DNA of 64,000 nt from Burkholderiales bacterium. Lineage in GTDB: Bacteria > Pseudomonadota > Gammaproteobacteria > Burkholderiales > Nitrosomonadaceae. The notes beneath the pieces are model-generated. The model was not told the origin of the DNA, searched no databases, and was given only the letters and a program-made list of their open reading frames with translations. The stretch covers positions 248,001 through 312,000 of the forward strand of contig JABTUQ010000002.1 in the NCBI GenBank assembly GCA_015075225.1, given 5' to 3'. A program made the position numbers and the translations under genes. Shown here in pieces: positions 21,242-29,731 of this stretch (position 1 is the stretch's first letter; every line of letters begins with the position of its first letter).

Positions 21242-22336
21242 ATGAAAGCGACACAACTTTTGCATGATCTCGGCCAGAGTCTCTGGCTTGACAATATTAC
21301 GCGCGATCTATTGATCAGCGGTGCCCTCAAGCGGTATATCGATGAATTTTCGGTAACGGGGCTGACCTCGAACCCATCCATCTTCAACCACGCAATCAAG
21401 AATAGCAGCGCCTATGAGGCGGCAATTCAGGTTGGTTTAGCGCAAAAAAAGACGAACGAAGCAATTTTTCTTGATCTGGCACTGGGAGATTTGACGCAGG
21501 CGGCTGATTTGTTTAAACCGGCTTATGATCGCACCCATGGCATCGATGGGTGGGTATCACTGGAGGTGTCTCCCTTGCTGGCCTACGATACCGCCAGCAC
21601 TATAACGGCTGTCAAGGAAATCCATAAGCGGGTGGACAGGCCGAATCTGCTGATCAAGATTCCGGGAACTCACGAGGGGTTGCCTGCCATTGAAGAGGCC
21701 ATTTTTGCCGGAATTCCCATCAATGTGACTTTGCTATTTAGCAGCGGACAGTATGTGGCTGCAGCCGAAGCCTATTTGCGCGGGATCGAGCGGCGCATCG
21801 ACGCTGGTCTCGATCCTGATGTGATCTCCGTTGCTTCTCTGTTTGTCAGCCGATGGGATGTCGCGGTGGCTGGCAAGGTTCCGGAGGTGTTGCGCAACAG
21901 ATTGGGGGTTGCGATCGCCGGGCGCACCTATAAAGCCGCCCGTGATCTTTTTGATTCGCCGCGCTGGCTGCGTATCTACAATGCCGGTGCCCGGCCGCAG
22001 CGTCTGTTATGGGCTAGCACGGGGACCAAAGACCCTGCTGCTTCGCCTATCCTGTATGCGATGGCCTTGGCTGCGCCTTTTACGATCAATACGATACCTG
22101 AAGCCACTTTGAAAGCACTGGCCAGTCAAGATAATCTACACGTCGAATACATGCCTGCCGACGGCGGAGATTGCGAGCAGGTTCTGGCGCAATTTGCCAG
22201 AGCGGGTGTGGATGTTGATGCGCTGGCGATGCAGCTTCAGGAGGAAGGTGCGAAAGGATTTGTCACTGCCTGGCAGGAATTGATGGCAGGAATTGAATCG
22301 AAATGTGCCGCTATGCAGGAGAAGAAAAAAATATAG
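21242..22336 (+). CDS. tal: Transaldolase
   Basis: A 364-residue pentose-phosphate enzyme transferring dihydroxyacetone between sugar phosphates. Motifs: VTGLTSNPSIF near residue 38, SLEVSPLLAYDT, the Schiff-base Lys in LLIKIPGT (~139), and NVTLLFS. The start follows AAGGAG. The length fits the longer Tal family found next to pgi or zwf in some bacteria. No frame break. Confidence 0.95.
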   Translation: MKATQLLHDLGQSLWLDNITRDLLISGALKRYIDEFSVTGLTSNPSIFNHAIKNSSAYEAAIQVGLAQKKTNEAIFLDLALGDLTQAADLFKPAYDRTHGIDGWVSLEVSPLLAYDTASTITAVKEIHKRVDRPNLLIKIPGTHEGLPAIEEAIFAGIPINVTLLFSSGQYVAAAEAYLRGIERRIDAGLDPDVISVASLFVSRWDVAVAGKVPEVLRNRLGVAIAGRTYKAARDLFDSPRWLRIYNAGARPQRLLWASTGTKDPAASPILYAMALAAPFTINTIPEATLKALASQDNLHVEYMPADGGDCEQVLAQFARAGVDVDALAMQLQEEGAKGFVTAWQELMAGIESKCAAMQEKKKI

Positions 22337-22597
22337 GAGAAGCGTGTTTTTATGGCTGATAAGGTCAGCGTTTGTGAGCTATGAACTGCCTTGTGAAATT
22401 AAGGCTATTCGTAAAAATGTGTGGGCGCCGGATGCTGATCCAAGTCGAACATTGGAGTACAAGAGCGCAGCAATTCTCACTGCGTGGCCTGAATAAGGCC
22501 AAAGGAGAATGAGCCCTGGTTTGTCTGGCGTGGAATTTGAAACGCATGGCCTCATTGCGTCTTCAAACGGGAATCAAATCCGACAGGCTGCTAGCTA
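22337..22597. other. Intergenic stretch with short dispersed repeat
   Basis: No gene seen. The stretch 22403-22437 matches 1003-1037 in both halves (GGCTRTTCGTAAAA, then GGGCGCCGGRTGCTG at the same spacing). The rest holds nothing recognisable up to the IS630 end. Confidence 0.4.
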
Positions 22598-22601
22598 GTG
22601 T

Positions 22602-23681
22602 CTAATTGCGTAAATTAGCTATTGTATTTTTTATTTGACTGCCTTTAACTTCAGGACGGCGCCACTTAAATGGCTGAGCATTCTGGTTGTGACGAGTAAT
22701 AAATGCTTCGATTGCTTCTTTTAATTCTGTGACATTACTGAAGCTTGCTCCTTTTAATGTCTTACGGATAAGATACCGAACCATATTCAATTTGATTTAA
22801 CCAGCTTGCCGAAGTGGGCGTAAGTGAAAATGTACTCGGCCTGAATATCTGTTCAGCCACTCATCGTTCCTTTTATGTGTGCAGTAGTTATCTAAAATAA
22901 CGTGCACCTCTTTGTTTTCAGGCAAATCCTGTATTACAAGATCCATAAAATTCTGAAAATCTTCTCGTGTTTTGGTTTGAGTGGTTTGAGCTTTGATGTG
23001 AGCGTGGCCACATTTAATGCGGCAAACAGATTGAGCGTGCCATGACGCTTGTATGCTTTTGTAGCACGCACAAGCTTTGGTCGCGCGTTTCGATATAGCC
23101 GGTTTCTCGTTCCAAAGCCTGGATGCTGGTTTCTCATCAATACTTAAAACTAACGCATTAAGAGGCGGATTCAAATATAGCCCGATAATATTTGCCGATT
23201 TCTCTGCAAACTCAGGATCAGTACTGATGCACCAGCTACGTGCTCTGTGCAGATAAATCCCTTCTTTCTTTAATGCTCGCCAAACTGCATGAGTACTTGA
23301 TCCCAGTTGCTTTTGCCAAAGTTGGACAATCCCATCTGGCCAGGCCTTGAGGTGGTTCGCTATCCAACCTGGATAACAGTTTGTCCCTGAATGCTTTTCC
23401 ATATGCCTCAGGTTTGCCGGGTCGTCGCTCATCTTTAGGTCCGGCAATACCATGCTTTGCATACCGTTTGCGCCATTTACTGACACGAAATTCTGTGGTT
23501 TCACTCTGCAGCAACCGTCTGGTTCTGCGCGCCTTGCACAGCGCAGGCTAAGGATGATCGCTCGCTCAACCATCCTGCGCGCGCGCTAATGGCTGTAAAC
23601 GCACGATCTTCTCCTTCTTCCTTTTGGATGGTTTCTTTGCTCTTCCGTAAGAGTGATTTCTATCGCTTTTTCTGAACGCAT
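22602..23681 (-). pseudogene. IS630-family transposase, several frame breaks
   Basis: Starts at ATG 23681 (MRSEKAIEITLTEEQR) and ends within the left terminal repeat. Fragments show the HTH region (EFRVSKWRKRYAKHGIAG), the catalytic LSIDEKPA, HVILDNYCTHK and the tail HNQNAQPFKW. At least three shifts separate them. DDE-type catalysis is that of the family. It is not expected to be active as written. Confidence 0.8.
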
Positions 23682-23697
23682 AATGCCTAGGGTGTTA

Positions 23698-24591
23698 GGG
23701 TGTTCTCAATCAAGTCAACCAGACGATAGCGCAAGCTAGCTGGACGAACGACAGGAAGGATTGTGCGAGTTTGTCGTAGCGCGTGGCGATGCGTCTGAAT
23801 TGCTGATACGTGCGAAAAAAACTCGATCAGATTGCGGCTCTTGTAGATATGGCGGTCGAACGTGCGCGGGTTGAGTCTGTTGGGCGTGGCGGGATGACCG
23901 CCTGACTGCCTTGGTTTGTAATCGCGGTGACGAAGGCATCCAGGTCGTACCCTTTGTCGGCCACAACAGATTCGACGGGCTGATCCTTGATCAGTGCGGT
24001 CGCTTGTTCGATATCGGCAATCTGGCCGCCGAGAGAATTATCCGCAGCGGATTGCCCAAGGCATCCACGGCGACATGCAGTTGGTGGTCAGTCCGCCCCG
24101 TGAACGGCCAATTTCCTGTTGGCCTGCTTTTTTTAGGCGCCAGCGGAGTGCTGGTGGGCGCGCACGATGGTCGAGTCAATGAACAAATGCTCCATGTCAG
24201 CATCGCCTTGCAGTGCTGTTGCCACGCTCCCAGACACCTTTCTCGCGCCAGCGCGAAAGCGGACGAAAGTCCGATGCCAATGCCAAGCTCTTCGGGCAGG
24301 TCACGCCACGGACTGCCGGTACGCATGATCCAGAGAACGGCTTCGACAAAGCGTCGGTTGTCCTTCGCCGTACAGCCAGGATCGCCCTTCTTGCCCGGCA
24401 ATAGCTGCTCAATGCGTGCCCACTGGTCATCTCGTAACATCGTCCAGGTCCATCCTGACTCTGCGCAAAAGTCAGGATATGACCATAATTCATCCTGTGA
24501 ACAGCCCCTCGCCATGTCATTGACCGTGAACGATTTATTCGGCGTCAATTGCATATGGCATACAGCTATTCGCATGATTGAGAACAAACCC
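23698..24591 (-). mobile_element. IS5-family (IS427-like) element, copy A
   Basis: An 894-bp element with ends GGGTGTTCTCAATC and, reversed, GGGTTTGTTCTCAATC, flanked by TA (23696-23697 and 24592-24593). Nearly identical to copy B at 35455-36361 but 13 bases shorter through scattered small deletions. The left junction shows TAGGGTGT twice in tandem. Confidence 0.88.
23712..24453 (-). pseudogene. IS5-family transposase of copy A, multiple frameshifts
   Basis: Opens with LRDDQWARIEQLLPGKKGDP and WIMRTGSPWRDLPEELG like copy B. It then loses frame repeatedly, because single bases are missing relative to copy B (for example in GCCCAAG versus GCCAAG and CAGTTTGG versus CAGTTGG). Probably sequencing error or decay; copy B gives the intact reading. 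Confidence 0.8.
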
Positions 24592-24624
24592 TAGTATAAA
24601 TAATAATTAACTTTATTAACGCAA

Positions 24625-25611
24625 TTAAACACTAGCAATCATATTTTGTTTGCGCAAGTGCTGTGCCAGCATAGAGCTGACGATTAATTGCAGCAAGTGG
24701 AATAGCATCAGCGGCATGACACCGATCCCCACCAACGAAGCAGGAAACAGTACTTGAGCAATAGGTACGCCACTGGCGAGGCTTTTTTGTGCGCCACCAA
24801 ATAAAGTTGTAATACGATCCTCTCGACTAAAGCCAAGCCATAGCGCCAAACCATATACAAAAAGCATAGCCAAGCACAGAAAGATCAAACAGATTGCCAC
24901 CAAACTGAAAATCATTTGTGATGAAACCTGTTCCCAGATGCCGCCAATGACAGCCGTACTGAACGCACCATAGACCACCAGCAGGATCGACCCACGATCA
25001 ATAACTGAAAGGGTTTTCCCGAGTGTTCGAAATGGTTTTTCAAGCCAGGGCCGCAGGAGATGGCCCGCCAGAAAGGGTAACATCAATTGCATGAAAATTT
25101 TCATGATCGAATCAAAGGATGAAACTGATCCAGCCGTAGGGATGACCAACCAGTTGACCAAAAACGGCGTTATCAAAATACCGAGTAAGGTCGAAGCCGA
25201 TGCACTGCAGACCGCAGCGGGCACATTACCGCTGGCGATCGAAGTCAATGCAACGGCTGACTGCACTGTGGCGGGTAGCATGCAAAGATATAAAACACCC
25301 AGATAAAGTTCAGTGCTGATCATAGGAAGCAGCAAAGGTCTCAGGGTGAATCCCATCACGGGAAAGAAAACGAAAGTAGTCCCCAGAATCAATGCATGAA
25401 GGCGCCAATGTGTAAGTCCATCGATAATCGTCTGACGGGGCAATTTTGCCCCATGCAAGAAAAAAAGCAGAGCAATTGCCGCTGTAGTTAAGTATGACAA
25501 TGACGCGGCTACGCTTCCATGAGCAGGTAATATCGTGGCGAAAATGACGGTGCCGACAAGCAATAGCGTGTAAGTGTCAGGCAGGAAGAGTAAACGTTTT
25601 ATAACTCGCAT
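24625..25611 (-). CDS. SBF-family (bile acid:Na+ symporter-like, YfeH type) transporter
   Basis: A 328-residue protein with nine to ten membrane helices, of the SBF/YfeH group of sodium-coupled organic anion carriers. Motifs include LLFFLHGAKL, CMLPATVQSAVALTSIASGN and FGGAQKSLASGVP. The last codons (ending ASV, TAA) lie in the IS630 terminal repeat, so the natural C-terminus was slightly altered by insertion. It is divergent from the LysR gene next to a methionine operon. A role in methionine or sulfur-compound transport is suggested by context only. Confidence 0.8.
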   Translation of the reverse strand: MRVIKRLLFLPDTYTLLLVGTVIFATILPAHGSVAASLSYLTTAAIALLFFLHGAKLPRQTIIDGLTHWRLHALILGTTFVFFPVMGFTLRPLLLPMISTELYLGVLYLCMLPATVQSAVALTSIASGNVPAAVCSASASTLLGILITPFLVNWLVIPTAGSVSSFDSIMKIFMQLMLPFLAGHLLRPWLEKPFRTLGKTLSVIDRGSILLVVYGAFSTAVIGGIWEQVSSQMIFSLVAICLIFLCLAMLFVYGLALWLGFSREDRITTLFGGAQKSLASGVPIAQVLFPASLVGIGVMPLMLFHLLQLIVSSMLAQHLRKQNMIASV

Positions 25612-25641
25612 TGAACGATGAACCTTAAAAACAAAGAAGGT

Positions 25642-25654
25642 GAAATATCATTTC
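25642..25654. promoter_or_regulatory. Palindrome GAAAT-ATC-ATTTC, possible LysR operator
   Basis: A perfect 5+5 bp inverted repeat in the divergent region between the transporter and the LysR gene, about 30 bases upstream of the transporter start. It resembles the GAAAT..ATTTC half-sites upstream of mesX. No other feature was seen in 25655-25886. Confidence 0.3.
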
Positions 25655-25886
25655 CAGTGATTTTTCGGCGATAAGCCAGTCTAATTCACGGGTTTATTCT
25701 ATTAATCTGGGAAGATAGACCGTCTAACGATCCGTTTCTCGAGCATTTGACAACCAACTTCTGGTTGCTTACTAATAACCCTGGTCAGTGGTCTGTGCCG
25801 TGGGTAAGACTTCTTGATAATAAGAATAAAAATTGATGAGGTAAAATGATTCTATCTCAACAATTAATAAATTTATTTCATATATC

Positions 25887-26777
25887 ATGCTTGATCGTAT
25901 TCATTTATCCATCGTGCAAGAAGTGGAAAAGCAAGGCTCGCTAACCGCAGCTGCAAGTGTTCTTCATGTGACTCAGTCGGCGCTGAGCCACTGCATGAAA
26001 AAATTAGAGCAGCAACTCGGGACCGATATCTGGTTGCGTGAAGGTCGTAGCCTACGTTTGACCCAGGTCGGCCAATATTTGCTCGTTGTGGCCAACCGGA
26101 TATTGCCACAGCTGAGTTTGGCTGAAGAGCGCCTGCAGCAGTTTGCCCAAGGCGAACGGGGCACTCTGCGCATCGGAATGGAGTGCCACCCGTGCTACCA
26201 ATGGCTGCTGAAGATTGTTTCTCCCTATTTAGCAGCCTGGCCTGATGTGGACGTAGATGTCAAACAAAAATTCCAATTTGGCGGCATTGGTGCCCTGTTT
26301 GGCTATGAGATTGATCTTTTGGTCACACCAGATCCACTGGACAAGCCAGGCCTGGTTTTTGAGCCAGTGTTTGATTACGAGCAAGTCCTGGTTGTTGCGG
26401 CTAACCATGCGTTGGCTAAAGAGGAATACATCAAGCCAAAACAGTTGACTAATGAGGTGTTAGTGACGTATCCGGTCGCCATCGAACGTCTGGATATTTA
26501 CAGCATGTTCCTGACGCCAGCCGGAATCACGCCTAAACGTCATAAGCCGATCGAGACAACCGACATCATGTTGCAGATGGTCGCTAGCGGGCGCGGGGTG
26601 GCTGCATTGCCACGATGGCTGGTACTGGAATATGCCGAAAAAATGGATGTAGTGCCAGTGAGATTGGGCAAGAGCGGTATTGCCAAAAACATTTTTTTGG
26701 GTGTTCGTGAGGCTGACAGGGGAATTGATTACTTGCGTGCATTCATTGAAAAAGCAAAGACCCTTGAGACGAAATAA
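25887..26777 (+). CDS. LysR-family regulator, MetR-like
   Basis: A 296-residue LysR protein. The N-terminal winged helix is GSLTAAASVLHVTQSALSHC (residues ~15-34), followed by the effector domain with GTLRIGMECHPCYQWL. The GMECHPCY(Q/R)WL segment is characteristic of MetR-like regulators, which sense homocysteine. It is transcribed toward mesX, 212 bases downstream, and divergently from the SBF transporter, so it probably controls both. Homocysteine sensing is inferred from similarity to MetR. Confidence 0.88.
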   Translation: MLDRIHLSIVQEVEKQGSLTAAASVLHVTQSALSHCMKKLEQQLGTDIWLREGRSLRLTQVGQYLLVVANRILPQLSLAEERLQQFAQGERGTLRIGMECHPCYQWLLKIVSPYLAAWPDVDVDVKQKFQFGGIGALFGYEIDLLVTPDPLDKPGLVFEPVFDYEQVLVVAANHALAKEEYIKPKQLTNEVLVTYPVAIERLDIYSMFLTPAGITPKRHKPIETTDIMLQMVASGRGVAALPRWLVLEYAEKMDVVPVRLGKSGIAKNIFLGVREADRGIDYLRAFIEKAKTLETK

Positions 26778-26887
26778 TGAAATCTAACTAGATCAGGAGC
26801 GGTCCTTCTGGCAGTGCGCTCTTCATATAGCAGGCTGATCTATGAATAGTTCGACCATGCTATATTTCATGAGAAAATATAATTGAT

Positions 26888-26916
26888 TAATGAAATAAAA
26901 TCACTTTTATTCATTA
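26888..26916. promoter_or_regulatory. Inverted repeat upstream of mesX
   Basis: TAATGAAATAAAA (26888-26900) and TTTTATTCATTA (26905-26916) form an inverted repeat with a 4-base centre and one bulge, 73 bases before the mesX ATG. It contains TGAA and TTCA half-sites as in MetR boxes. Lack of GC in the stem argues against a terminator. A LysR operator is the likeliest reading. Confidence 0.4.
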
Positions 26917-26989
26917 GTTAAAAAACCTAAAATTCAATTCAAGTATCCATGCAGGATCAACTGAGTTAGAAATTGAGGTCAAAAGTCAC

Positions 26990-27973
26990 ATGAGTAAAGA
27001 GTTCACATTTGCTATTAAGAGCATTTGTTTCGACGAGGACTATCGTCCTTCTAATGCTACGCGCATTACAACGAACTTCGCGAATCTGGCTAGAGGAGCG
27101 AATCGTCAAGAGAACCTGCGCGACACGCTCAAGATGATCGATAACAGGTTCAATGCCTTGGCGCATTGGGACAATCCCAAGGGCGACCGCTACAGTGTGG
27201 CGATTGAAATTATTTCGGTTGAGATGAATATCAACGGTGAAAGCGCTGGAAATGGCCTTCCGCTGATTGAAATATTGAAGACCAACATCATTGATCGAAA
27301 GACGAACGAACGCATTGAGGGTATTGCGGGAAATAGTTTCTCCTCTTACGTACGCGATTACGACTTTAGTGTACTGCTGCTAGAGCACAACAAAAATCAG
27401 TCCGGCTTCAGCACTCCAAATGATTTTGGCGATCTACACGGGAAGCTTTTCAAGTCATTCGTGAACTCGGACGCCTATAAAGCGCACTTCTCCAAGCCAC
27501 CTGTTATCTGCCTGAGTGTCTCAAGCAGCAAGACCTATCAGCGCACCGAAAACAAGCATCCCGTCTTGGGTGTCGAATATGTGCAGGACGAACACTCTCT
27601 GACCGATGAGTACTTCAAGAAGATGGGACTGCAAGTACGGTACTTCATGCCTCCGAATTGCAAGGCACCCTTTGCGTTTTATTTCTTTGGCGATTTGCTT
27701 AACGATTACACGAATCTCGAGTTGATCAGCACGATCAGCACAATGGATACCTTTCAGAAGATTTACCGACCTGAGATCTACAACGCTAACTCCGAAGCCG
27801 GTAAGTTATATCGTCCAAGCCTGAAGCATCGGGATTATTCCTCCACCTGCATCGTGTACGACCGGGAAGAGCGCAGCCGACTGGCTGTTCAGCAAGGAAA
27901 ATTTGCTGAAGAGCACTTTATCAAGCCATACCAAGCAACGCTCGAGCAGTGGGCTGCGAACTACTCGCTTTAA
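26990..27973 (+). CDS. mesX: DUF1852 protein MesX, partner of core methionine synthase
   Basis: A 327-residue soluble protein recognised as DUF1852 by its opening (FAIKSICFDEDYRPSNATRI), HPVLGVEY and YFMPPNCKAPFAFYFFGD. DUF1852 (MesX) was shown genetically to be required, with oxygen, for the MesD type of folate- and cobalamin-independent methionine synthase. Its chemistry is not known. It probably helps deliver or make the methyl donor. The start follows GAGGTC nine bases upstream. mesD follows after 25 bases. The frame is intact. Confidence 0.9.
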   Translation: MSKEFTFAIKSICFDEDYRPSNATRITTNFANLARGANRQENLRDTLKMIDNRFNALAHWDNPKGDRYSVAIEIISVEMNINGESAGNGLPLIEILKTNIIDRKTNERIEGIAGNSFSSYVRDYDFSVLLLEHNKNQSGFSTPNDFGDLHGKLFKSFVNSDAYKAHFSKPPVICLSVSSSKTYQRTENKHPVLGVEYVQDEHSLTDEYFKKMGLQVRYFMPPNCKAPFAFYFFGDLLNDYTNLELISTISTMDTFQKIYRPEIYNANSEAGKLYRPSLKHRDYSSTCIVYDREERSRLAVQQGKFAEEHFIKPYQATLEQWAANYSL

Positions 27974-27998
27974 TTAGTCAAAAAACAGGTTATTTATC

Positions 27999-29027
27999 AT
28001 GAAAAAATTATTACCGACATCGACTACGGGCAGCTTGCCGAAACCCTCTTGGCTCGCAGAGCCCGAAAAGCTGTGGTCGCCCTGGAAATTACAGGGGGAA
28101 GAACTATGTGAGGGAAAACTGGATGCCCTGCGTCTTGTTCTGCAAGAGCAGCAACTTGCGGGAATCGACATCGTCGGTGACGGCGAGCAGACACGGCAGC
28201 ATTTTGTGACCACGTTTATTGAACACTTGGATGGCGTCGATTTTGATAAGCGCGAGACAGTCAGAATCCGTGACCGCTACGATGCGAGCGTGCCGACAGT
28301 TGTTGGTGCTGTTTCACGTCAAAAACCGGTCTTTGTCGATGATGCTAAATTTCTTCGACGATTGACTCATCAGCCCATTAAATGGGCGCTGCCAGGTCCG
28401 ATGACCATGATCGATACACTCTATGACGCTCATTACAAGAGCCGTGAAAAATTGGCGTTGGAATTTGCCAAAATCCTGAATCAGGAAGCCAGAGAGCTGG
28501 AAGCAGCGGGCGTCGATATCATCCAATTTGATGAACCTGCCTTCAATGTCTTTTTTGATGAGGTGAATGAATGGGGCGTTGCCACCCTAGAGCGGGCGAT
28601 CGAGGGCCTCAAATGCGAAACCGCTGTTCATATCTGCTATGGCTACGGCATCAAGGCCAACACCGACTGGAAAAAGACCCTAGGGTCCGAGTGGCGGCAA
28701 TATGAAGAGGCGTTCCCAAAGTTGCAAAAATCCAGCATCGATATTGTTTCGCTTGAGTGCCACAATTCGCATGTCCCGATGGACTTGATCGAGCTCATCC
28801 GTGGCAAGAAGGTCATGGTCGGAGCCATTGATGTGGCAAGTAACACCATTGAGACTCCCGACGAGGTTGCCGATACGCTGAGAAAGGCCCTCCAGTTCGT
28901 CAACGCCGACAAGCTCTATCCTTGTACCAACTGTGGCATGGCACCACTAGCTCGTGGTATGGCACGAGGCAAGCTTCGCGCTTTAGCTGCCGGTGCAGAA
29001 ATCGTTCGGCAAGAACTTTCGAAATAA
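27999..29027 (+). CDS. mesD: Core (MesD-type) methionine synthase
   Basis: A 342-residue MetE catalytic-domain homologue lacking the N-terminal folate-binding half of MetE (~750 residues). It opens with PTSTTGSLPKPSWL. The zinc/thiolate ligands of the MetE family are visible: His and Cys in VHICYGYG (~211), Glu in SLECHNSH (~252) and Cys in YPCTNCGM (~309). It methylates homocysteine to methionine. The family does not need 5-methyl-THF or B12, needs DUF1852 and oxygen, and its methyl donor is undetermined. It is second in the operon. Confidence 0.9.
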   Translation: MKKLLPTSTTGSLPKPSWLAEPEKLWSPWKLQGEELCEGKLDALRLVLQEQQLAGIDIVGDGEQTRQHFVTTFIEHLDGVDFDKRETVRIRDRYDASVPTVVGAVSRQKPVFVDDAKFLRRLTHQPIKWALPGPMTMIDTLYDAHYKSREKLALEFAKILNQEARELEAAGVDIIQFDEPAFNVFFDEVNEWGVATLERAIEGLKCETAVHICYGYGIKANTDWKKTLGSEWRQYEEAFPKLQKSSIDIVSLECHNSHVPMDLIELIRGKKVMVGAIDVASNTIETPDEVADTLRKALQFVNADKLYPCTNCGMAPLARGMARGKLRALAAGAEIVRQELSK

Positions 29028-29038
29028 CTTCGAAGCAT

Positions 29039-29081
29039 CAACGGGTCGTCGTCAGTTGATTATAACGGCCCGTTGACCCGG
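29039..29081 (+). other. Hairpin between mesD and the flavin reductase gene
   Basis: CAACGGG (29039-29045) can pair with CCCGTTG (29069-29075); alternatively CGGGTC (29042-29047) pairs with GACCCG (29075-29080). There is no T-run. It may be an mRNA-processing or stabilising structure inside the operon. Confidence 0.3.
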
Positions 29082-29136
29082 CTCATTCCCACCTCCCCCA
29101 ACACAGATAAGTTGCATACAGTATCCAGTAGCCATC

Positions 29137-29646
29137 ATGTCATTCAACATTACGTCGATCGATCCATCTCGCTTTCGTGAAGCGCTCGGGCACTACGCAT
29201 CAGGTATCACGGTTATTACTTCACTTGTTGATGGTGAGCTGATCGGCTTCACTTGCCAGTCGTTCTATAGCGTATCGATGAGCCCGCCGCTGGTGTCCTT
29301 CAGTGTCATGGCTTGCTCAGTCAGCTATCCGAAGATTCGCAAGGCCGGTCGATTTGCAGTCAATATCTTGTCAGACAGGCAAACATGGATATCCAACCAG
29401 TTCGCTCAGCGAGGTAGCGACAAGTGGAAAGGTATTGAACGGCGAGAATCTCCACTGGGTAATCCGATCATTACGGGCAGTCTGAAGTGGCTTGATTGCA
29501 AAATTCACGCCGAACATGCTGCGGGGGATCACATTATCGTAATTGGGGAAGTGAAGGCTCTGAACCCGGAAGACGCAGTTGCGAGGCAACCTTTGCTGTA
29601 TTTCAAAGGGCAATATCACCATCTTGCCGACCATAGCATGGCTTGA
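29137..29646 (+). CDS. Flavin reductase-like (FMN-binding) protein
   Basis: A 169-residue protein of the flavin reductase-like/DIM6-NTAB domain: FREALGHYASGITVIT near the N-terminus, GFTCQSFYSVSMSPPLVSFS, AVNILSD and DHIIVIGEV. Such proteins supply reduced FMN to two-component oxygenases. In this operon it is well placed to feed reduced flavin to the oxygen-requiring MesD/MesX reaction, which is an inference. It starts 109 bases after mesD. Confidence 0.87.
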   Translation: MSFNITSIDPSRFREALGHYASGITVITSLVDGELIGFTCQSFYSVSMSPPLVSFSVMACSVSYPKIRKAGRFAVNILSDRQTWISNQFAQRGSDKWKGIERRESPLGNPIITGSLKWLDCKIHAEHAAGDHIIVIGEVKALNPEDAVARQPLLYFKGQYHHLADHSMA

Positions 29647-29731
29647 GAGCTTACTGCTGCCCCCTGGGGGGTCGAAATTACTGCTTACCAGCGATTGCAT
29701 CGCCCTCTCATACAAAAGGTATCAAACTATC

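Larger units (their letters stand above)
22598..24632 (-). mobile_element. IS630-family element interrupted by a nested IS5-family copy
   Basis: Its ends are inverted copies: GTGTCTAATTGCGTAAATTA at 22598 and the complement of GCGTTAATTGTGTTT-like sequence ending at 24632 (CGCAATTAAACAC). Both ends abut TA (22596-22597 and 24633-24634), the usual IS630 target duplication. The IS5-family element (23698-24591) lies inside the right end, close to the transposase start. The right end also supplies the stop codon of the neighbouring transporter gene. Confidence 0.82.

Noticed and set aside
24625..24640. IS630 insertion as inactivation of the SBF transporter
   Set aside because: Only the last few codons are changed; 328 residues remain, a normal length, so the gene is kept as intact.
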